Positions 37,131 to 49,003 are shown, counted from the first letter of the stretch. The stretch: DNA of 64,000 nucleotides from Symbiodinium natans (GCA_905221605.1 CAJNDS010002501.1:1177501-1241500); one strand, 5' to 3'. A program made the numbers and translations. Notes: generated from the letters alone by a model not told the origin.

Positions 37131-38683
37131 GGCCAAGGGGGGCGTAAGGGTGCTTCTAATGGGGCTTAAGGGGGCTTCTGGGGCCTTGAAGGGGCTTACG
37201 CTTTAGAGTTTCGGGTTTAGGGTGCAGCTCAGAAGCACTTATAATGGCGCGCCGGCCTGAGTGGACGTTCTGACGACCGGGCCGTTTTTCAGGGATGCGC
37301 GTGGCCGCGCAAGAGTACTTGTATTCAAAAAAATATTCTACGGGTATAGATCTTGGGGGAGGGGGGCCTGCCCATACCCCCCCCTCTCCCTCGTCTGGCG
37401 TCAAGAAAAAGAGGTGGCAAACATGCAAAAATGAGGAATATTGTGGTCACAAACTATGCATTTCATTTCTGATGCCCAATTCAGCAGGACACAAATGGTC
37501 TTGCTTTCTCATTTTGTTGGCGGAATTCACTCTTTTCGTATCTTTTCGTATCCTTCTGTATCTTTTCCTATCTCTTTTTTATCTTTTCCTATCTTTTATA
37601 TCTTTTTACAATCCTTTTATACCTTGTTATACACTACTTAAGATATCACTTGTTATCATGTTCCTATCTTCCATCAACATGATAGGATCAGATAGCATCG
37701 AAACATCAAGATCCAATAATTTACAAGTAGGTGCAACACATGCTATCAAAGATCCGGCTCCTATCACATAGCATCACATGTAACTGGATGTACAGTGTTG
37801 CATCGTACTGCAAGCACATGCAGGTGGTTGTAAGTGCTTGTAGGCGTGCCTGCAAGTCGTTGCAACCGCTTGCATGTTTATATCTATCATAAGTAATGGG
37901 TGCCACTGTGTATCAACCCGAACCCCTAAGCAAGAGGTCCAGTGAACAGCTTGCGCACTAAACGAGTGGTGAGCTTAAGCCTATGGCAAAAACTTGAAAT
38001 CCCAAAACCTAAAGGCTTTGGAGCTGGGCTTTACGGGCTGTAAAGATCCTTATCAAGGCATCTGCTCCTGCCCCACTTCGCACCCTCGACCCTACACCTA
38101 CAAGTCCCGAAGCTGAAAACCTGAGTTGAGGAAAAAGTACTGAGAGCGGAAAAGCCCCGATGAGACGCCCAGCAGGCCGTAGGCAAGGCTAAACCCCTAG
38201 AAACCCTTTAACAAAATCCTATACGCCCGCCGAGAGGCTTTGTCTGCGAGTGCTCGCGGCGTGGGGATGAGGACGGAGTGGATGAGGGCCCCATGGTGTA
38301 GAAGGTCTGGTTATGACCCCAAAGGTTAACCTTTAGTTCCCCACGGATGCTGGACAACAAACCATCGGAGACTCCAAAGCCCTAAACCCAAAACCCTAAA
38401 CCCCAATGCCCGATCGGGTTTGTCGTGTAGGGCTTGGGGTGAGACATTGCTGTCAGATCTACGGCAGCGCCTTTCCCCTTTCCCTCATACTAAATTCCCT
38501 CACCCATGTACAATACTATAATATGACTATAAAGTTGTGAGTATTTAATAATGGGGGGATTTGTGTTCAGATCTAAATATAGGTCAGCCACCCACTTGCT
38601 GGCGTGCTGATGCTCGGAGGATGTGGGTGGTATGTGCCCGACTTCTAAACCCAACCCTAACCCCACTCCCTTACCCTTAAACT
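37131..38683. other. Region without recognisable genes
   Basis: Holds a second TATCTTTTC-type microsatellite (about 37,533-37,640) very like the one at 35,835-35,940, and telomere-like words near 38,380-38,405. No supported coding region. Confidence 0.5.
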
Positions 38684-39205
38684 CTGTGTTTGACCTTATA
38701 CCTGGTCAATGTATTGTATGCCCACCCGCACTGGCGAGTACAGCCACTCATCAGGCTGCCCCTACCAATGCGACGCGCTGGCCTTAAGGGCTACCAGCTT
38801 CTCACACTCCCCCCGCTCCACAGCTTATGCGAAGGAGTGCTCCCTCCCCCAGGCCCAGCAACCACCAGCAATGGCTGAGAGGTTTGCGCCACCTGGCCTC
38901 TCCATTAGGCGCTCATTGCCCCCAACCATTGGCAATGCCATGCTGTGATGCCACCCATGACCCCGACCGCCCTGGCAAAGCCACCCGCTGTGCCCGCCAG
39001 ACTCTCAGCAGCCGACATGAAGTAACCCCCCACAGCTTTAGGCCACAACCACCAAGCCCACTTCCAAGCGGTGTTTTGCGCAGCAGCCCGTACTTGGGCG
39101 CTCATAACCTGTGTTTGACCTTATACCTGGTCAATGTATTGTATGCCCACCCGCACTGGCGAGTACAGCCACTCATCAGGCTGCCCCTACCAATGCGACG
39201 CGCTG
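38684..39205. repeat. Exact 97-bp direct repeats 425 bp apart
   Basis: 38,684-38,780 and 39,109-39,205 appear identical over 97 bases, beginning CTGTGTTTGACCTTATACC and ending GCGACGCGCTG. The 328 bases between them are GC-rich with no recognised gene. Perfect identity points to a recent event: a tandem duplication with a partial second unit, or a small element with direct terminal repeats such as a TRIM. Confidence 0.85.
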
Positions 39206-40365
39206 CGCACTAAGCCCTGAATCACCTAGGCTGTATCCCGCGAGGCTTCAGAACAAAAACAATGTGCTGAAGTCTTAGTGTAGTTACATGGTTCCTCAGT
39301 ATGGGCCCAGGGGACCTCTTATATCCACCTTATATATTCCCCGATGCAACCCAAGGGCCCCATGTAAAACCATTTCAAGAGGCTAAGGGACCTACTAAGA
39401 GCCCATGAAATTAAACTCTCAAACTTGAAGAGAGTGAAGCCTGTGTTTCGGCTGCGCGTGCGCCGTGGGATGCTTGGGCTGATAAGGGAAGGGTTTTCAG
39501 GTTTAGGCTTTAGGGCGTCTTGTTTAAGGCTTAGTCTTAGGGTTTTGGGTGACAAAATCCTGTAGCCCTAAAATCTCTTGACGCTTGGAACCCTCAAACC
39601 CCCTTCTTATAAGTCACTCAAAACCCTTACTCAAAACCCTTAGAAAGGATCCCAAAAGAGCTCCTTGACGTTAGAGCGTAAGCTCGTCCTGGGTTTAGCT
39701 TTGTCTGGTGGGGAGTTTAGGGTTCATGGAATTTAAGGGCTGAAAGGTTTAGGGTTTATAGGGGTTTAGGGTTTATACGGTTTAGGGTATCCCCACGGCC
39801 CCGACCCATAACCCACACAGTAAGGGTTCAGAGGTGAGGTAGCGATGCACTGGGACAACCGACTCTTAGCTCCCCATGAACACCTCCCACATCGAGACCT
39901 AAACTAATGACAGGGTTTAGGGGTAGGAACAACAGCGAAATTCTGGAGGCATTTTGGAAGGCTGTGCCAGTTAGTGGCAGATGGGCCGAGAAGGCTTGAC
40001 TTCGGACTTGGTGTAATGCAAGCCAAACCCTAAGCCCTAGACCCAAGGACTGTTTGTAATAGTTTGGGTAATGAACTTAGGTTTAGTGTGTATATAGGGT
40101 TTACGGGGATAGAAGATACCTAATTGCCCTTAGAACCCAAAAAGTTCCTATGAGAAACCCCAGCAAGTGTCAAATCTCTAGAAACCCTCCCCAAGAAAAT
40201 CCTGTAAGCCCGCCGGTAGCCCAGTGGTACCCATTCCCCGTCTTCTTAAGCCTTTTTGGGGTTCTAAGTTGTTTGCGAAAAAGAAACCGAGGAGGGGGGC
40301 AAGGTACCCGGAGAAGCTGTCGGAGCTTTGCCAAAGGTTTAGGCTTTATAGGTTTCAAGGTTTAG
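39206..40365. other. Region without recognisable genes
   Basis: Telomere-like words (39,745-39,790) and short frames only. Confidence 0.5.
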
Positions 40366-40369
40366 TGTT

Positions 40370-42005
40370 TCAGGGTTTAGAGGCTGCAGGGTTTAGGGTG
40401 TGGGGTTTTAGGGCTATTGGGCCTCAGCTGCAAGAGCCGGCTCATAGAAAAAGAATGGTTGGGTTGTGAAGATAGAAGTAGCAAGCGAAGGTAAACGCAC
40501 CTACTGGATTCTAAGCCCTTGAGAGTTTTATTGCATAGACTTCTGGCTGTTGGAATGCCGATGCATATGAATGAGATACATATAAGTCCTGATATTCCCT
40601 ATCTTTCTCTCACGACTGGCCGAAGCCAGTAGGCATACTTGGAAGTATGCCTGTCAAGCGATCAGCTGAGCAGGTCGCAGACAGCTTCGCTGGTTGGTGC
40701 GTAGCGAAGCGAAGCACTGCAAGCGTCTCGTTGTTGCCTTGAACACAGGTTGCAGTGTCGTAGCCTTTGCAGCTCGAAGGGTCTGCAAAGGTTCAGGGTT
40801 TAGAGGCTGCAGGGTTTAGGGTGTGAGGTGTTAGGGCTCCAGGGCGCTGGGTTGTGAGGGATTTTGAGAACCGAAAATCACTCAACGTTAATTTCAGTGG
40901 CGTAGGCTTTAGGGTCTACAGTGGTGTGAACACTATCACCCTCAACCCCTTAACAGAACTGCGCGGCATGGAAGAAGACGAAAAAAGCAGCTCGAGGAGA
41001 GCCGGCTCATGGAAAAAAGAATGGTGGGGTTGTGAAGATAGAATTAGCAAGCGAAGGTAAACGCACCTGGTGGGCTCTAAGCCCTTGAGAGTTTTATTGC
41101 ATAGACTTATGGCTGTTTGAATGCCGATATGAATGAAATACATACAAGTCCTGATTTTCCCTATCTTTCTCGACCTCGTTTTGGCCGTATTCATGCATCG
41201 CCACAGCATGGGGGGCATGTCACGACTGGCCGAAGCCAGTAGGCATACTTGGAAGTATGCCTGTCAAGCGATCAGCTGAGCAGGTCGCAGACAGCTTCGC
41301 TGGTTGGTGCGTAGCGAAGCGAAGCACTGTAAGCGTCTCGTTGTTGCCTTGAACACAGGTTGCAGCGTCGTAGCCTTTGCAGCTCGAAGGGTCTGCAAAG
41401 GTTCAGGGTTTAGAGGCTGCAGGGTTTAGGGTGTGAGGTGTTATTAGGGCTATTGGGCCTCAGCTGCCAGGGCGCTGGGTTGTGAGGGATTTGGAAGACC
41501 TAAAATCACTCAACGTTAATTTCAGTGGCGTAGGCTTTCGGGTCAACAGTGGTGTGAACACTATCACCCTCAACCCCTTAGCCGAACTGCGCGGCATTGA
41601 AAGAAGACGAAAAAAAGCAGCTCGAGGAGAGCCGGCTCATGGAAAAAGAGTGGTGGGGTTGTGAAGATAGAATTAGCAAGTGAAGGTAAACGCACCTAGT
41701 GGATTCCAAGCCCTTGAGAGTTTTATTGCATAGACTTATGGCTGTTGGAATGCCGATGCATATGAATGAGATACATATAAGTCCTGATTTTCCCTATCTT
41801 TCTCGACCTCGTTTTGGCCGTATTCATGCATCGCCGCAGCATGGGGGGCATGTCACGACTGGCCGAAGCCAGTAGGCATACTTGGAAGTATGCCTGTCAA
41901 GCGATCAGCTGAGCAGGTCGCAGACAGCTTCGCTGGTTGGTGCGTAGCGAGGCGAAGCACTGTAAGCGTCTCGTTGTTGCCTTGAACACAGGTTGCAGTG
42001 TCGTA
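40370..42005. repeat. Three-unit tandem repeat of about 610-633 bp
   Basis: Unit 1 (about 40,370-40,790) lacks an internal stretch. Units 2 (about 40,791-41,399) and 3 (about 41,400-42,005) are full. Each contains a telomere-like patch and, near its end, the perfect hairpin AGGCATACTT-GG-AAGTATGCCT (40,631, 41,241 and 41,874). Units 2 and 3 also carry a coding-like piece (SLNVNFSGVGFRV...NTITLNPL) ending in a Glu/Lys-rich helical stretch. The third unit runs directly into the retroelement fragment, so the repeat is probably an amplified upstream part of that element. Confidence 0.85.
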
Positions 42006-42081
42006 GTCGAGAACCCTGTATGTGTGGGGTTGAGGAGCAGAAGATCCTGTTGTGGCCCTGTAAACGCTTTGTCCAAGAGCC

Positions 42082-42870
42082 ATGCATACCGGGGAAGGCC
42101 GCAAGTCTTGGCGAGAACTGTATCCGTCCATGCGTAGCAAGTGGCAGCACAGAAAGTGGGTTCGTCATCAGGCCAGAGTACGATGGGAAGAGCAGCATGC
42201 CTCATCCGTGAGGCGTACACAGAAAGCATCGATGAAAGCGATGAACTCCTATGGTGGCATCTTGGAGTTGATTACAAGCAAGCAAGAGCGGTAAAAGGAT
42301 GGAATCAGTGGAACCCGCAAGCGTATGACAATCCTGTTGAAGTGGTGTTGGACAGTGGAGCTGATTGCCATGTATTGCCGATGTGGTACTACGCTGATGA
42401 TCTTGGAACAATAGAATTTCCTGAGTTGAGGATGGTGATCGCAGATGTGATAAGGACAACAGAGTTCTGAGCGAACATCACTTTTGAGTTTGAGAAGGAA
42501 GACGGAAAGAAGATCAAAGTGGTTGATTCTGCAGTGTTTGGAGATGTGACACAACCTTTATTCGCAGTTGGAAAGCGCTGTGGAAATGCGGTTGGGGAAA
42601 AAACATGTCTGAAGAGAGGAAACTCGAGAGCACCAATTCGTTTCCACCGCAACTCGACGGTGACTGAGATGCGGATCTATCGGCTATCGAGCAGCTGAAG
42701 AATCGAAACCCAAAACTGTGGAAGAACCCGAAAGCTTGAAGTGAAGGAGTCGCTGAAAGAAAATCTGGAAAAGGAGAAATGGATTGAAGGATGGTTCTAC
42801 ATGTCCGGGGAAGACCAGCAAGTTTTGACTGGGACTTGTAGTGCACACACGACCCAAGTGGATTAGGATC
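42082..42870 (+). pseudogene. Retroelement fragment with aspartic protease motif
   Basis: One frame (42,141-42,470) contains EVVLDSGADCHVLP, the D-S/T-G-A active-site motif of retropepsin-type aspartic proteases, preceded by an acidic/Trp-rich stretch (ELLWWHLGVDYKQ). An in-frame TGA (42,468-42,470) interrupts it. The same frame then continues with a protease-like stretch (FGDVTQPLFAVGK) to about 42,700, and Glu/Lys-rich coding-like sequence goes on to about 42,840 after another stop. No reverse transcriptase, integrase or RNase H is present nearby, so this is a decayed internal fragment of an LTR-type element. Polyproteins with this protease context are abundant in dinoflagellate genomes. 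Confidence 0.65.
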
Positions 42871-43199
42871 ACAAGTGTTCAAGTATTGAACAACGATAAT
42901 CGGCGCACGAGGACCGCGGGTTTGGTAGCGACTATCCTGGTGAGCGTCCAGGGAGCTTCCAGGAAACCTATATATAGTCATGGTTTATTTGCTGATGCAA
43001 ACAACTGGGTTGACTTGTGCTGGAAGGTCACATGGCACGCTGCAGCCTTTTGCAGTCAAGCAACCCAACGACCAAACGACTCGTCGCCCTTCCGTCGCCA
43101 GCTTCTCAGAGTTTAGCGTGCCGCGCGCCACATGTTCATGGCGACGCGTGTGAGGACGAGATTCTATGATAATCTATGTCTCTGTTTGACCTCATCGTT

Positions 43200-43460
43200 T
43201 GTCAGGGCAGCATGATGAATGTGGCTGAGCAGAGGCCAATCCAGCATTCACACTCGCGCATTCGTTTCGTCGTTGCTTCCTTTGTCAGCAGCCGGCGCCT
43301 GTTCAGCACAGCTGACGCCATGATGATAGGCAGGCAGCCCTTTCGTGTTACGCTGGATGCGCAGCCGTCGGGCAGGATTTTGGTGTGGGCAGACGCCCTG
43401 GACGACGAAGATGACCAAAGCATGCGTCTTGCAGCAAACAGTGCCGCAGTAAGCTCATCT
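43200..43460 (+). CDS. Exon-like block, acidic, function unknown
   Basis: A frame within 43,176-43,520 reads QPFRVTLDAQPSGRILVWAD, then an acidic stretch (ALDDEDDQSMRLAANSA). It may be an early exon of the element's gene. The match of an ACAGCATGCGTCTTG-type phrase (near 49,360) to the end of this block hints at a duplicated segment. Not recognised as any family. Confidence 0.25.
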
Positions 43461-43918
43461 GCCAGCTGCTCTGCAGCCGATGTACATACACATGGAAAGC
43501 TTTGGGGCGCAGACGTGTAGCGCAGCGTGTAGCGCAGTTGTGGTCAAGCATAGCTCAAAGGCTCCATGTACTGTTAAAGTCGATCCCTGGGGTCACTTTG
43601 CTCCAGACGGTGCGTTGGACTTTTTGGGCGCGCGGGGTTTTGCCTGGATTATTGTCTGGCGTTCCATAGCTTGCTAGTTGCAAGGATTCCTGACGTGATG
43701 GCGAACGCTGCTTGGGCAGATGAGTTTTTTGCCTGCACTGCAGTAGTGTAATGCAGGAGTACTGTTCTCGCAAGAGCAGGAGGGATTTCCCCAAACAGCG
43801 CGCCAAGAGGATTAATGTTGCTGGCGTCGTGAATGGGACGTTGGCGCTCGCTGTGCTGTTTTTTTGTTATCTGTTTTTGGCTTGCGAAGGCAACTAATAC
43901 TTGAAGTGGTTTGGCAGG

Positions 43919-44033
43919 TCTACGCTAACGTATTTCGAAGCAGCGAACAACAGGCTGGCCATCAGTCCTCCCGATTATTCTGACGATGAGCCGCCGTATC
44001 TTGGGTGCTTTGGTCGCTGGGTTGGCGGGTAAG
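43919..44033 (+). CDS. Exon-like block, function unknown
   Basis: Preceded by a TTTGGCAG acceptor-like site and followed by GTAAGG. It encodes TYFEAANNRLAISPPDYSDD followed by EPPYLGCFGRWVGG. The clean splice-like borders and protein-like composition support an exon. No family recognised. Confidence 0.3.
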
Positions 44034-44107
44034 GAACAGGAAATGTAGATCGAACCTGGATAGAGCGGGCGCGCTTTCAAACAAGAATTTTGGGTTTTCT
44101 CATTGTC

Positions 44108-44520
44108 ATACTTGGAGTTCCTGGGAAGCTGCGCGAGGCAGGAAGCCTTCAACGACATCACGTCGTGTCTTTGTCGCGCAAGGATCGAGAAGCCATATAG
44201 CTTCGTCGCGCAGACAGTATGTGTTGCGTGCGCAGATGGCATGTTTCCCAGACATGAAATTAGGCGGCAACTTACCATGGCCATCCTGCGCTGCCACTAC
44301 CAGCTTGCAGCTCTCAGGCAAATTCAAAGTCATCGAATGTTAAGTTCATGGCAGTTCATGGTTCATGGCTCACGTGTCATCCCGTTGCAGGCTGTGCCAC
44401 ATGCAATGCAGTGACCCTCGTGCTTGCGCCTACCGCAAAACTGGCCGATTGCGTTGTCGCAGGTGGCGATAGTAAGCTGATTTTGATTGAAACCGAGGCC
44501 ATCACTGCCTTCGAAGTGGG
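44108..44520 (+). CDS. Two exon-like blocks with paired cysteines
   Basis: Block one (about 44,108-44,338) encodes a Cys-rich, helical segment (VCVACADGMFPRHEIRRQ, then LRCHYQLAALRQIQ). Block two (about 44,392-44,516) begins GCATCNAVTLVLAPTAKLAD after a TTGCAG acceptor and ends before GTGTGACG. Together they hold CxxC pairs that could bind a metal. Stops between them in this frame, and splice-like borders, fit two exons of one gene. Function unknown. Confidence 0.35.
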
Positions 44521-44569
44521 TGTGACGTGACCTACTGTGTTCCGGCTGAGCTTTCGATGTGTTGAGCGT

Positions 44570-45055
44570 TGCGTGCAGACGCTTTCTGTAAACTTCAGGG
44601 GCCAACATTGGCTTCGGAAAGAAGCAGCAGACAAGATGCAGCTGCGCGCCACGACACACCTTCGCAAGACCCGACTGGTGCACCCTGACCGGCCAACGTG
44701 TTCGCTCTTTTCTAAAATTTCCGCGCGCGTGGAATACCAAGTGTGTCTGCCTTCATCCCCCCGGCGCACGCGAAGCTCAGGTGACAGCCTTGTCAAAGCA
44801 ATTGTGCGCCGGCAGCTTCGCGCTGATGTGGACATTCTGCCTTTCGATCGCGAGGCAGTACGGTGGTCGCGGCTTTCGCGACGTCAGTGGTACACAGGCT
44901 TCCGCGGAGTGCCAAGGCAACCCATTTGCAATAGGAATGAAGGGACCGGCAAGAAGAAACGTGCACTGCTGCATCGTTTATCAAGCGTAAAGACAATAGG
45001 CCTGGCGGCCAGATGCATCCTTTTATTTACGTTCCAAGAAAAGATTCTGAAGTAG
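44570..45055 (+). CDS. Basic exon-like region, reading frame uncertain
   Basis: An open frame of 172 codons (from 44,537) is Arg/Lys-rich. A second overlapping frame (44,781-44,990) also has protein-like composition, and an AG|GTGACAG-type junction near 44,780 suggests an exon boundary inside. I cannot tell which frame is used downstream of 44,780 and I recognise no family. Confidence 0.25.
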   Translation, partial: CVQTLSVNFRGQHWLRKEAADKMQLRATTHLRKTRLVHPDRPTCSLFSKISARVEYQVCLPSSPRRTRSSGDSLVKAIVRRQLRADVDILPFDREAVRWSRLSRRQWYTGFRGVPRQPICNRNEGTGKKKRALLHRLSSVKTIGLAARCILLFTFQEKILK

Positions 45056-45446
45056 CGTCCGCGTCTGCCGAGCTGGAGTGGAAGGACAACGATTCCGGCA
45101 GCGATGCCAACCGGTGCAGATGGTGATTCTATGGAGAACAATGACGAGGTGCTGCTAACGCCAACGATGTTGCAACCTCAGAAAAGAAGACAGGCGTGCG
45201 CGTCTGCTGTTTAACGCGGGTTCATTTTTTTAAGAGCTGCGTACTAATTCGGTGATCGTGAATCGTGTCTGAAACCACAGAGGTCCCTTGAATGGGCGGC
45301 AACTCAGCGAGTCCAACAGCAACGTGAGCGCGCGGCCTACTGGTCTTGCAGTGACTCTGCGCTGCCTTGCCCTAGGTTGCGTATCGTATATATTAGTTGT
45401 GGAACCCGCAGCAAACTCGCCAAGTGTTGAACATGCATGTTGAAAG

Positions 45447-45720
45447 TTGAGGCGTGGGGAGGACTGGTCTTTGCTTACGAGGCGCCAGCGGAAGCGCCGC
45501 CGCGAGGCAACCTACTGGGATCGGGTCTTGATCCACAATCTGGCGCAGCTTGAGCGCGTCAAGCAGCACCGGTTCATCGTCGCTTACCACATGGACAACG
45601 CCACCTTACAGCAAGCCCTGAGCATGGCTGCGACAGAACCTTGCTGTGCGCGATCAACAACACGAAGAGCCCTAGCTGCAAGAGCTGCGGGTTCAACGTC
45701 GGAAGCGCTGTCGCCGTCGC
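45447..45720 (+). CDS. Exon-like block, helical, function unknown
   Basis: The frame 45,447-45,746 encodes a basic, helical stretch (RRQRKRRREATYWDRVLIHN) and then LERVKQHRFIVAYHMDNATL. Composition is coding-like. The frame probably leaves the exon before its stop. Function unknown. Confidence 0.3.
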
Positions 45721-46049
45721 CGAAGGCAAGCAGTCTTATGAAGTAGTCCTTGCTATAACAAGGAAAGATTCCAGACTTCTCCTGTCCTGGATTTGCCAAA
45801 TGCGACATTGTTCCACGCGCCGTTCGTCCTGCAAAAGCATCATCTTCAACTCTTCGAGGCGACAGTGGACAACTTTTGCGCACGCAGCAGTTCTGAGTCT
45901 CCTGAGACGTCCAAAGTGTCTAGGTGCGTTGCCCGACAACGACAGCGATCAGAGCATCTCGGCAACACAGCGCCGTGGCCACAGCCGGGACCGAAGTTGC
46001 TTGCTGCTGTCAGACTTCAGACCTACTTGTTTTGCGCACGCGTGTGCCT

Positions 46050-46497
46050 ATCTGCCCGAAAGGTACAGTGCGATATGAAGAAGTGTGTCTGGTTGATGCT
46101 TTGCGTGGCCACGGCTTTAAAATTAACTACAAAGCCCATGGGCCCTTCTGGGCAATGAAAGACGGGTCGAAGATGTTGCAGCCTTTCAGGTAGCTTGTTC
46201 AGCTTCAGGCGTCCTGCGAGCTCATGTTGTGTATGTCTAGCGCCACAGCATTCTTCGTGCTGCCAAGGCGCTCAGTCACTGCTGTGCCCCGTGCTGATGT
46301 TCTAATTCCAGGCGATTACATTCTTTGCTTTGACGCGCACTTCGTTGCAGTCCGCAATCGAGAAGCAGATGGCCTTCAGATAAACCAGACCAACCGCAGC
46401 CATGCTTGGCTTGACATGGAGCAGAGCGACGAACATGCAGCGGCATTGACACGTTCGGCGACAACGGGCAAGATGCTTCTGAACTTGAACTTTGTGG
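46050..46497 (+). CDS. Josephin-like cysteine peptidase fragment (two exons)
   Basis: Exon one (about 46,050-46,190) reads GTVRYEEVCLVDALRGHGFK and continues to SKMLQPFR. Exon two (about 46,312-46,495) begins GDYILCFDAHFVAVRN and later has HAWLDMEQSD. The order G-x-Y...L-x-x-AL-x-x-x-G-F, then a hydrophobic strand ending His-(F/W)-x-A-x-R, then an Asp-containing strand resembles the second half of Josephin-type deubiquitinating peptidases, including their catalytic His. The catalytic Cys helix should lie upstream and I did not find it. The exact splice phase also does not close, so the exon ends are approximate. Confidence 0.3.
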
Positions 46498-46818
46498 ATG
46501 GCGTTTTCAAGATTCAGACTTTCCAGGAGCTGGGTTACGTGGACGAGAGCCGGGTTGCAGCAGATCACTGTGGTGGTTCTGGAATGCCGCCGCCGGGAAG
46601 CAATGAGCGTGCTGGTGCTGTTTTGTGTCCCACGGAAGTGCGTTCGCCGCAGGCCGTGGATGAAAAAGATGCTTCACGATGATCTCGTGAGATACAGAGG
46701 TGAAATTCCAGAGCCTTGTGATCTGGAGAAACCTACGTCTAGCTCATTGACGTCACCAGCACGGGCCCCAGCATGAGTGCAGCGCATGCTGTCGAGTATA
46801 TCCCACTGATGTGCACAC

Positions 46819-47049
46819 GTGCCTGCGCATAGCTTTTCTGCGTCGTCTTGCCAGGAGCACGGGCTGAGTTACAGCAGCAGCGCGGCGCTTGTGAGCTACG
46901 CGGTCAGTAAGGCTGGAGATGCCTATATGCGACAAAAGCACATGTACAACTGTGCTTCGCCTGTACATGCTGTCAGGAGGAGAATTGCAACAAGCTGGTG
47001 TCCAGAGACACTTTCCAGTCTAGCTGCAGTGAGAAGGCAGTTGCAATAG
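46819..47049 (+). CDS. Small exon-like frame, function unknown
   Basis: A 76-codon frame with mixed composition just upstream of the F-box/zinc module copy. No recognisable motif. It may be an exon or may be noncoding. Confidence 0.2.
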   Translation: MPAHSFSASSCQEHGLSYSSSAALVSYAVSKAGDAYMRQKHMYNCASPVHAVRRRIATSWCPETLSSLAAVRRQLQ

Positions 47050-47323
47050 CACTTTCAACGCTGCTGCTGCTGCTTCATAAAGTACAGGAGTTTGAGAGCA
47101 GCGTTGCACGGACCTTGTCTTCAGGAAGTCCATGTTGCTTGACCAGGCAAAGATGAAAGACGAAGTGTTGATGAAGGCTTTGAGCGCGCAGGACTGTCGA
47201 CAGGCAATCGGCCGGGTCGATCACAGATAGCTTGCTACGCACGCAGCGGTGTTATGAGCTGCTTGGCACCTCAATGCACATCAGGAGGAATCTGGCATCA
47301 ATGGTTCTCTACAGACCATAGAA

Positions 47324-48770
47324 GTGGACGCGCAGGGAGATTTTGCTGATCGTCCTGAAAATCTTCCGGCCTGTGATTTCTGTCAGAGGCTTGCGCCGCA
47401 ATTCCCACTAATTACATCGAAGCGCCGCTGTTTGCAAGTCTATTCGAACCAAAAAATGTATTTTGTAAGGACAGCGTCTGGGCGCGCGCGGCGATGGGGC
47501 CGTCTCAGACAAGACGGCAGCCGAGAACACGCGCAAGCCTTGCAGCTCGCCGTAACCGTGTATTGTTACGTGCTTGCAACACATCAGCCCAAGCTTTCAT
47601 ATGTGCTATACACATTGAGGCCAGACAGCGAGGGCCGGTTCTGTCGATGGCAGCGAACCAAAGATGTTTTGGCCGGCTCTTTGCCAGCAGACGTTGTCTT
47701 GACGCTACCGAGTTATCACTTCTCCGTCCGGTACCTTCGCAGCATGGCTCTGTGTTCCAGAACATTGTTGCGGGCTGCGAGAGACAACAGAAACTGGTCT
47801 GACGCCATTATCGATGCCACAGGCTCTGAGTTTGGAAGCACTCAAGCTCTTCGTCAAGCCGAGCGACTATGGAGTCGCGCAAGGCATATCATCCTGACAA
47901 TCCCTCAACTAGCCGCTCATTTCCGTGTTCCGGAGAACGTGCTGATTCGTTGGGCAGGGTGGACAAACCAACAACCCAGACGCGCAGGGGACCGAGTCTA
48001 TTCTTGGGAGTCACAGATTCTTCTGGGCTCGGCTCAGTTTGTACTGATAGCTCCATTCTTCACACAGAGCTTGTACATCGGCATCCAATCACCAAATTCC
48101 AACAGGAGAGCATTCTGTTACCTTACTTGGCCTTTCACGAGTGATATGACAGTTCATTTTGGTCTGGACGGCGGCCCCTTCGTTCGACGAACGTCGCCAC
48201 TGCCAAAACTAAATGCCGGGTTACTCCACCACGTTTCTGTGCATTGGAACCCAAGATGGTTCTCCGTCAGCATGGATGGACAGCTGCTGTCCTTTGCTAC
48301 AGTGCTTGACGGAGTTCCTGATGCCCCAGCCGCGCAGGCGAAACTTTTTGTGTGGGCGGTCACTGTTCCATATCCCTTGCTGCGGAGTCCTATGGTCATA
48401 ACGCCTATGCTGACTTCCAGTGTTCACAATCCGATTGTCCGATGCTGCTTGTGCGGATACGAGGGGTTCTCCTGCAGTAATCGTTGGGGCGTCTGTACTC
48501 TCTGCCAGAACTGGGCATGCAGTGACCACGTCCGCCGAAATCCTCTGCGAAGATGCCCAACATGTGTGCTACTCCTGGAAGATTACTTGGCAGGAAAGAC
48601 TCTCGAGACCTCTGCTTCAGAGCGCCTGACAGAGCTGCTGACCAGAGATGACGACATTCATCTGCGCCATCCACAGCCTCACTTCCCACGCCAAGCAAGG
48701 TGGTTCTTGCTTGACGATGGCCACGCGGAAGTTCCTGCTACTGCTACGTGCTTTGGAGCATTAAGTAATT
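47324..48770 (+). CDS. F-box-like / beta-sandwich-like / zinc-cluster protein (second module copy)
   Basis: An open frame of 561 codons starts at 47,324; the real exon may begin upstream. Residues about 118-160 look like an F-box (LPADVVLTLPSYHFSVRYLR, then a Cys-rich helix and a Trp). About 227-350 is strand-rich with WES...LLGSAQF and FSVSMDGQLLSF, like a SPRY/lectin-type sandwich. About 373-413 is a zinc cluster: CxxC, CxxCxxWxC, H, CPTC. The same three segments, in the same order and with matching phrases, sit in the large gene at 51,172-52,103, so the two are paralogous. F-box proteins usually bring substrates to ubiquitin ligases; whether this one does is unknown. The frame's hydrophobic end (48,770-48,935) is probably a pyrimidine-rich intron, not a membrane segment. 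It is followed by an acidic exon (HDSDNESGFWGPP). Confidence 0.6.
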
Positions 48771-48935
48771 TTTTCTCTTTGGTTTTCTTGTGCTACTGTG
48801 TTCTGATTATTTTACTTCTGCCTTCGTCTCTAGGTCTATTCCTCTGTGTTGGTGCTGCGGCTACTCTTGCTTGTGCTGCTCTGGCTGGCCTGTTTGTCGT
48901 AGTTGTCTACTTGATTCTGCGCTTGATTTCAGGCA

Positions 48936-49003
48936 AGGCGCAGGAGGCGATCATGATTCAGACAACGAGTCTGGATTCTGGGGTCCACCCCTTGATCCGG
49001 CGG
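48936..49003 (+). CDS. Acidic exon related to the 5' exon of the large gene
   Basis: After a TTTCAG acceptor the frame reads HDSDNESGFWGPPLDPA and meets a GT donor. The large gene's 5' exon at 49,441 begins DSDNESLSWWP. The shared start shows that exons as well as the zinc module were duplicated between the two halves of the cluster. Confidence 0.4.

Noticed and set aside
48770..48935. Strongly hydrophobic C-terminal segment that could be a membrane anchor
   Set aside because: The DNA is pyrimidine-rich and ends in TTTCAG before an acidic exon, so it reads better as an intron.
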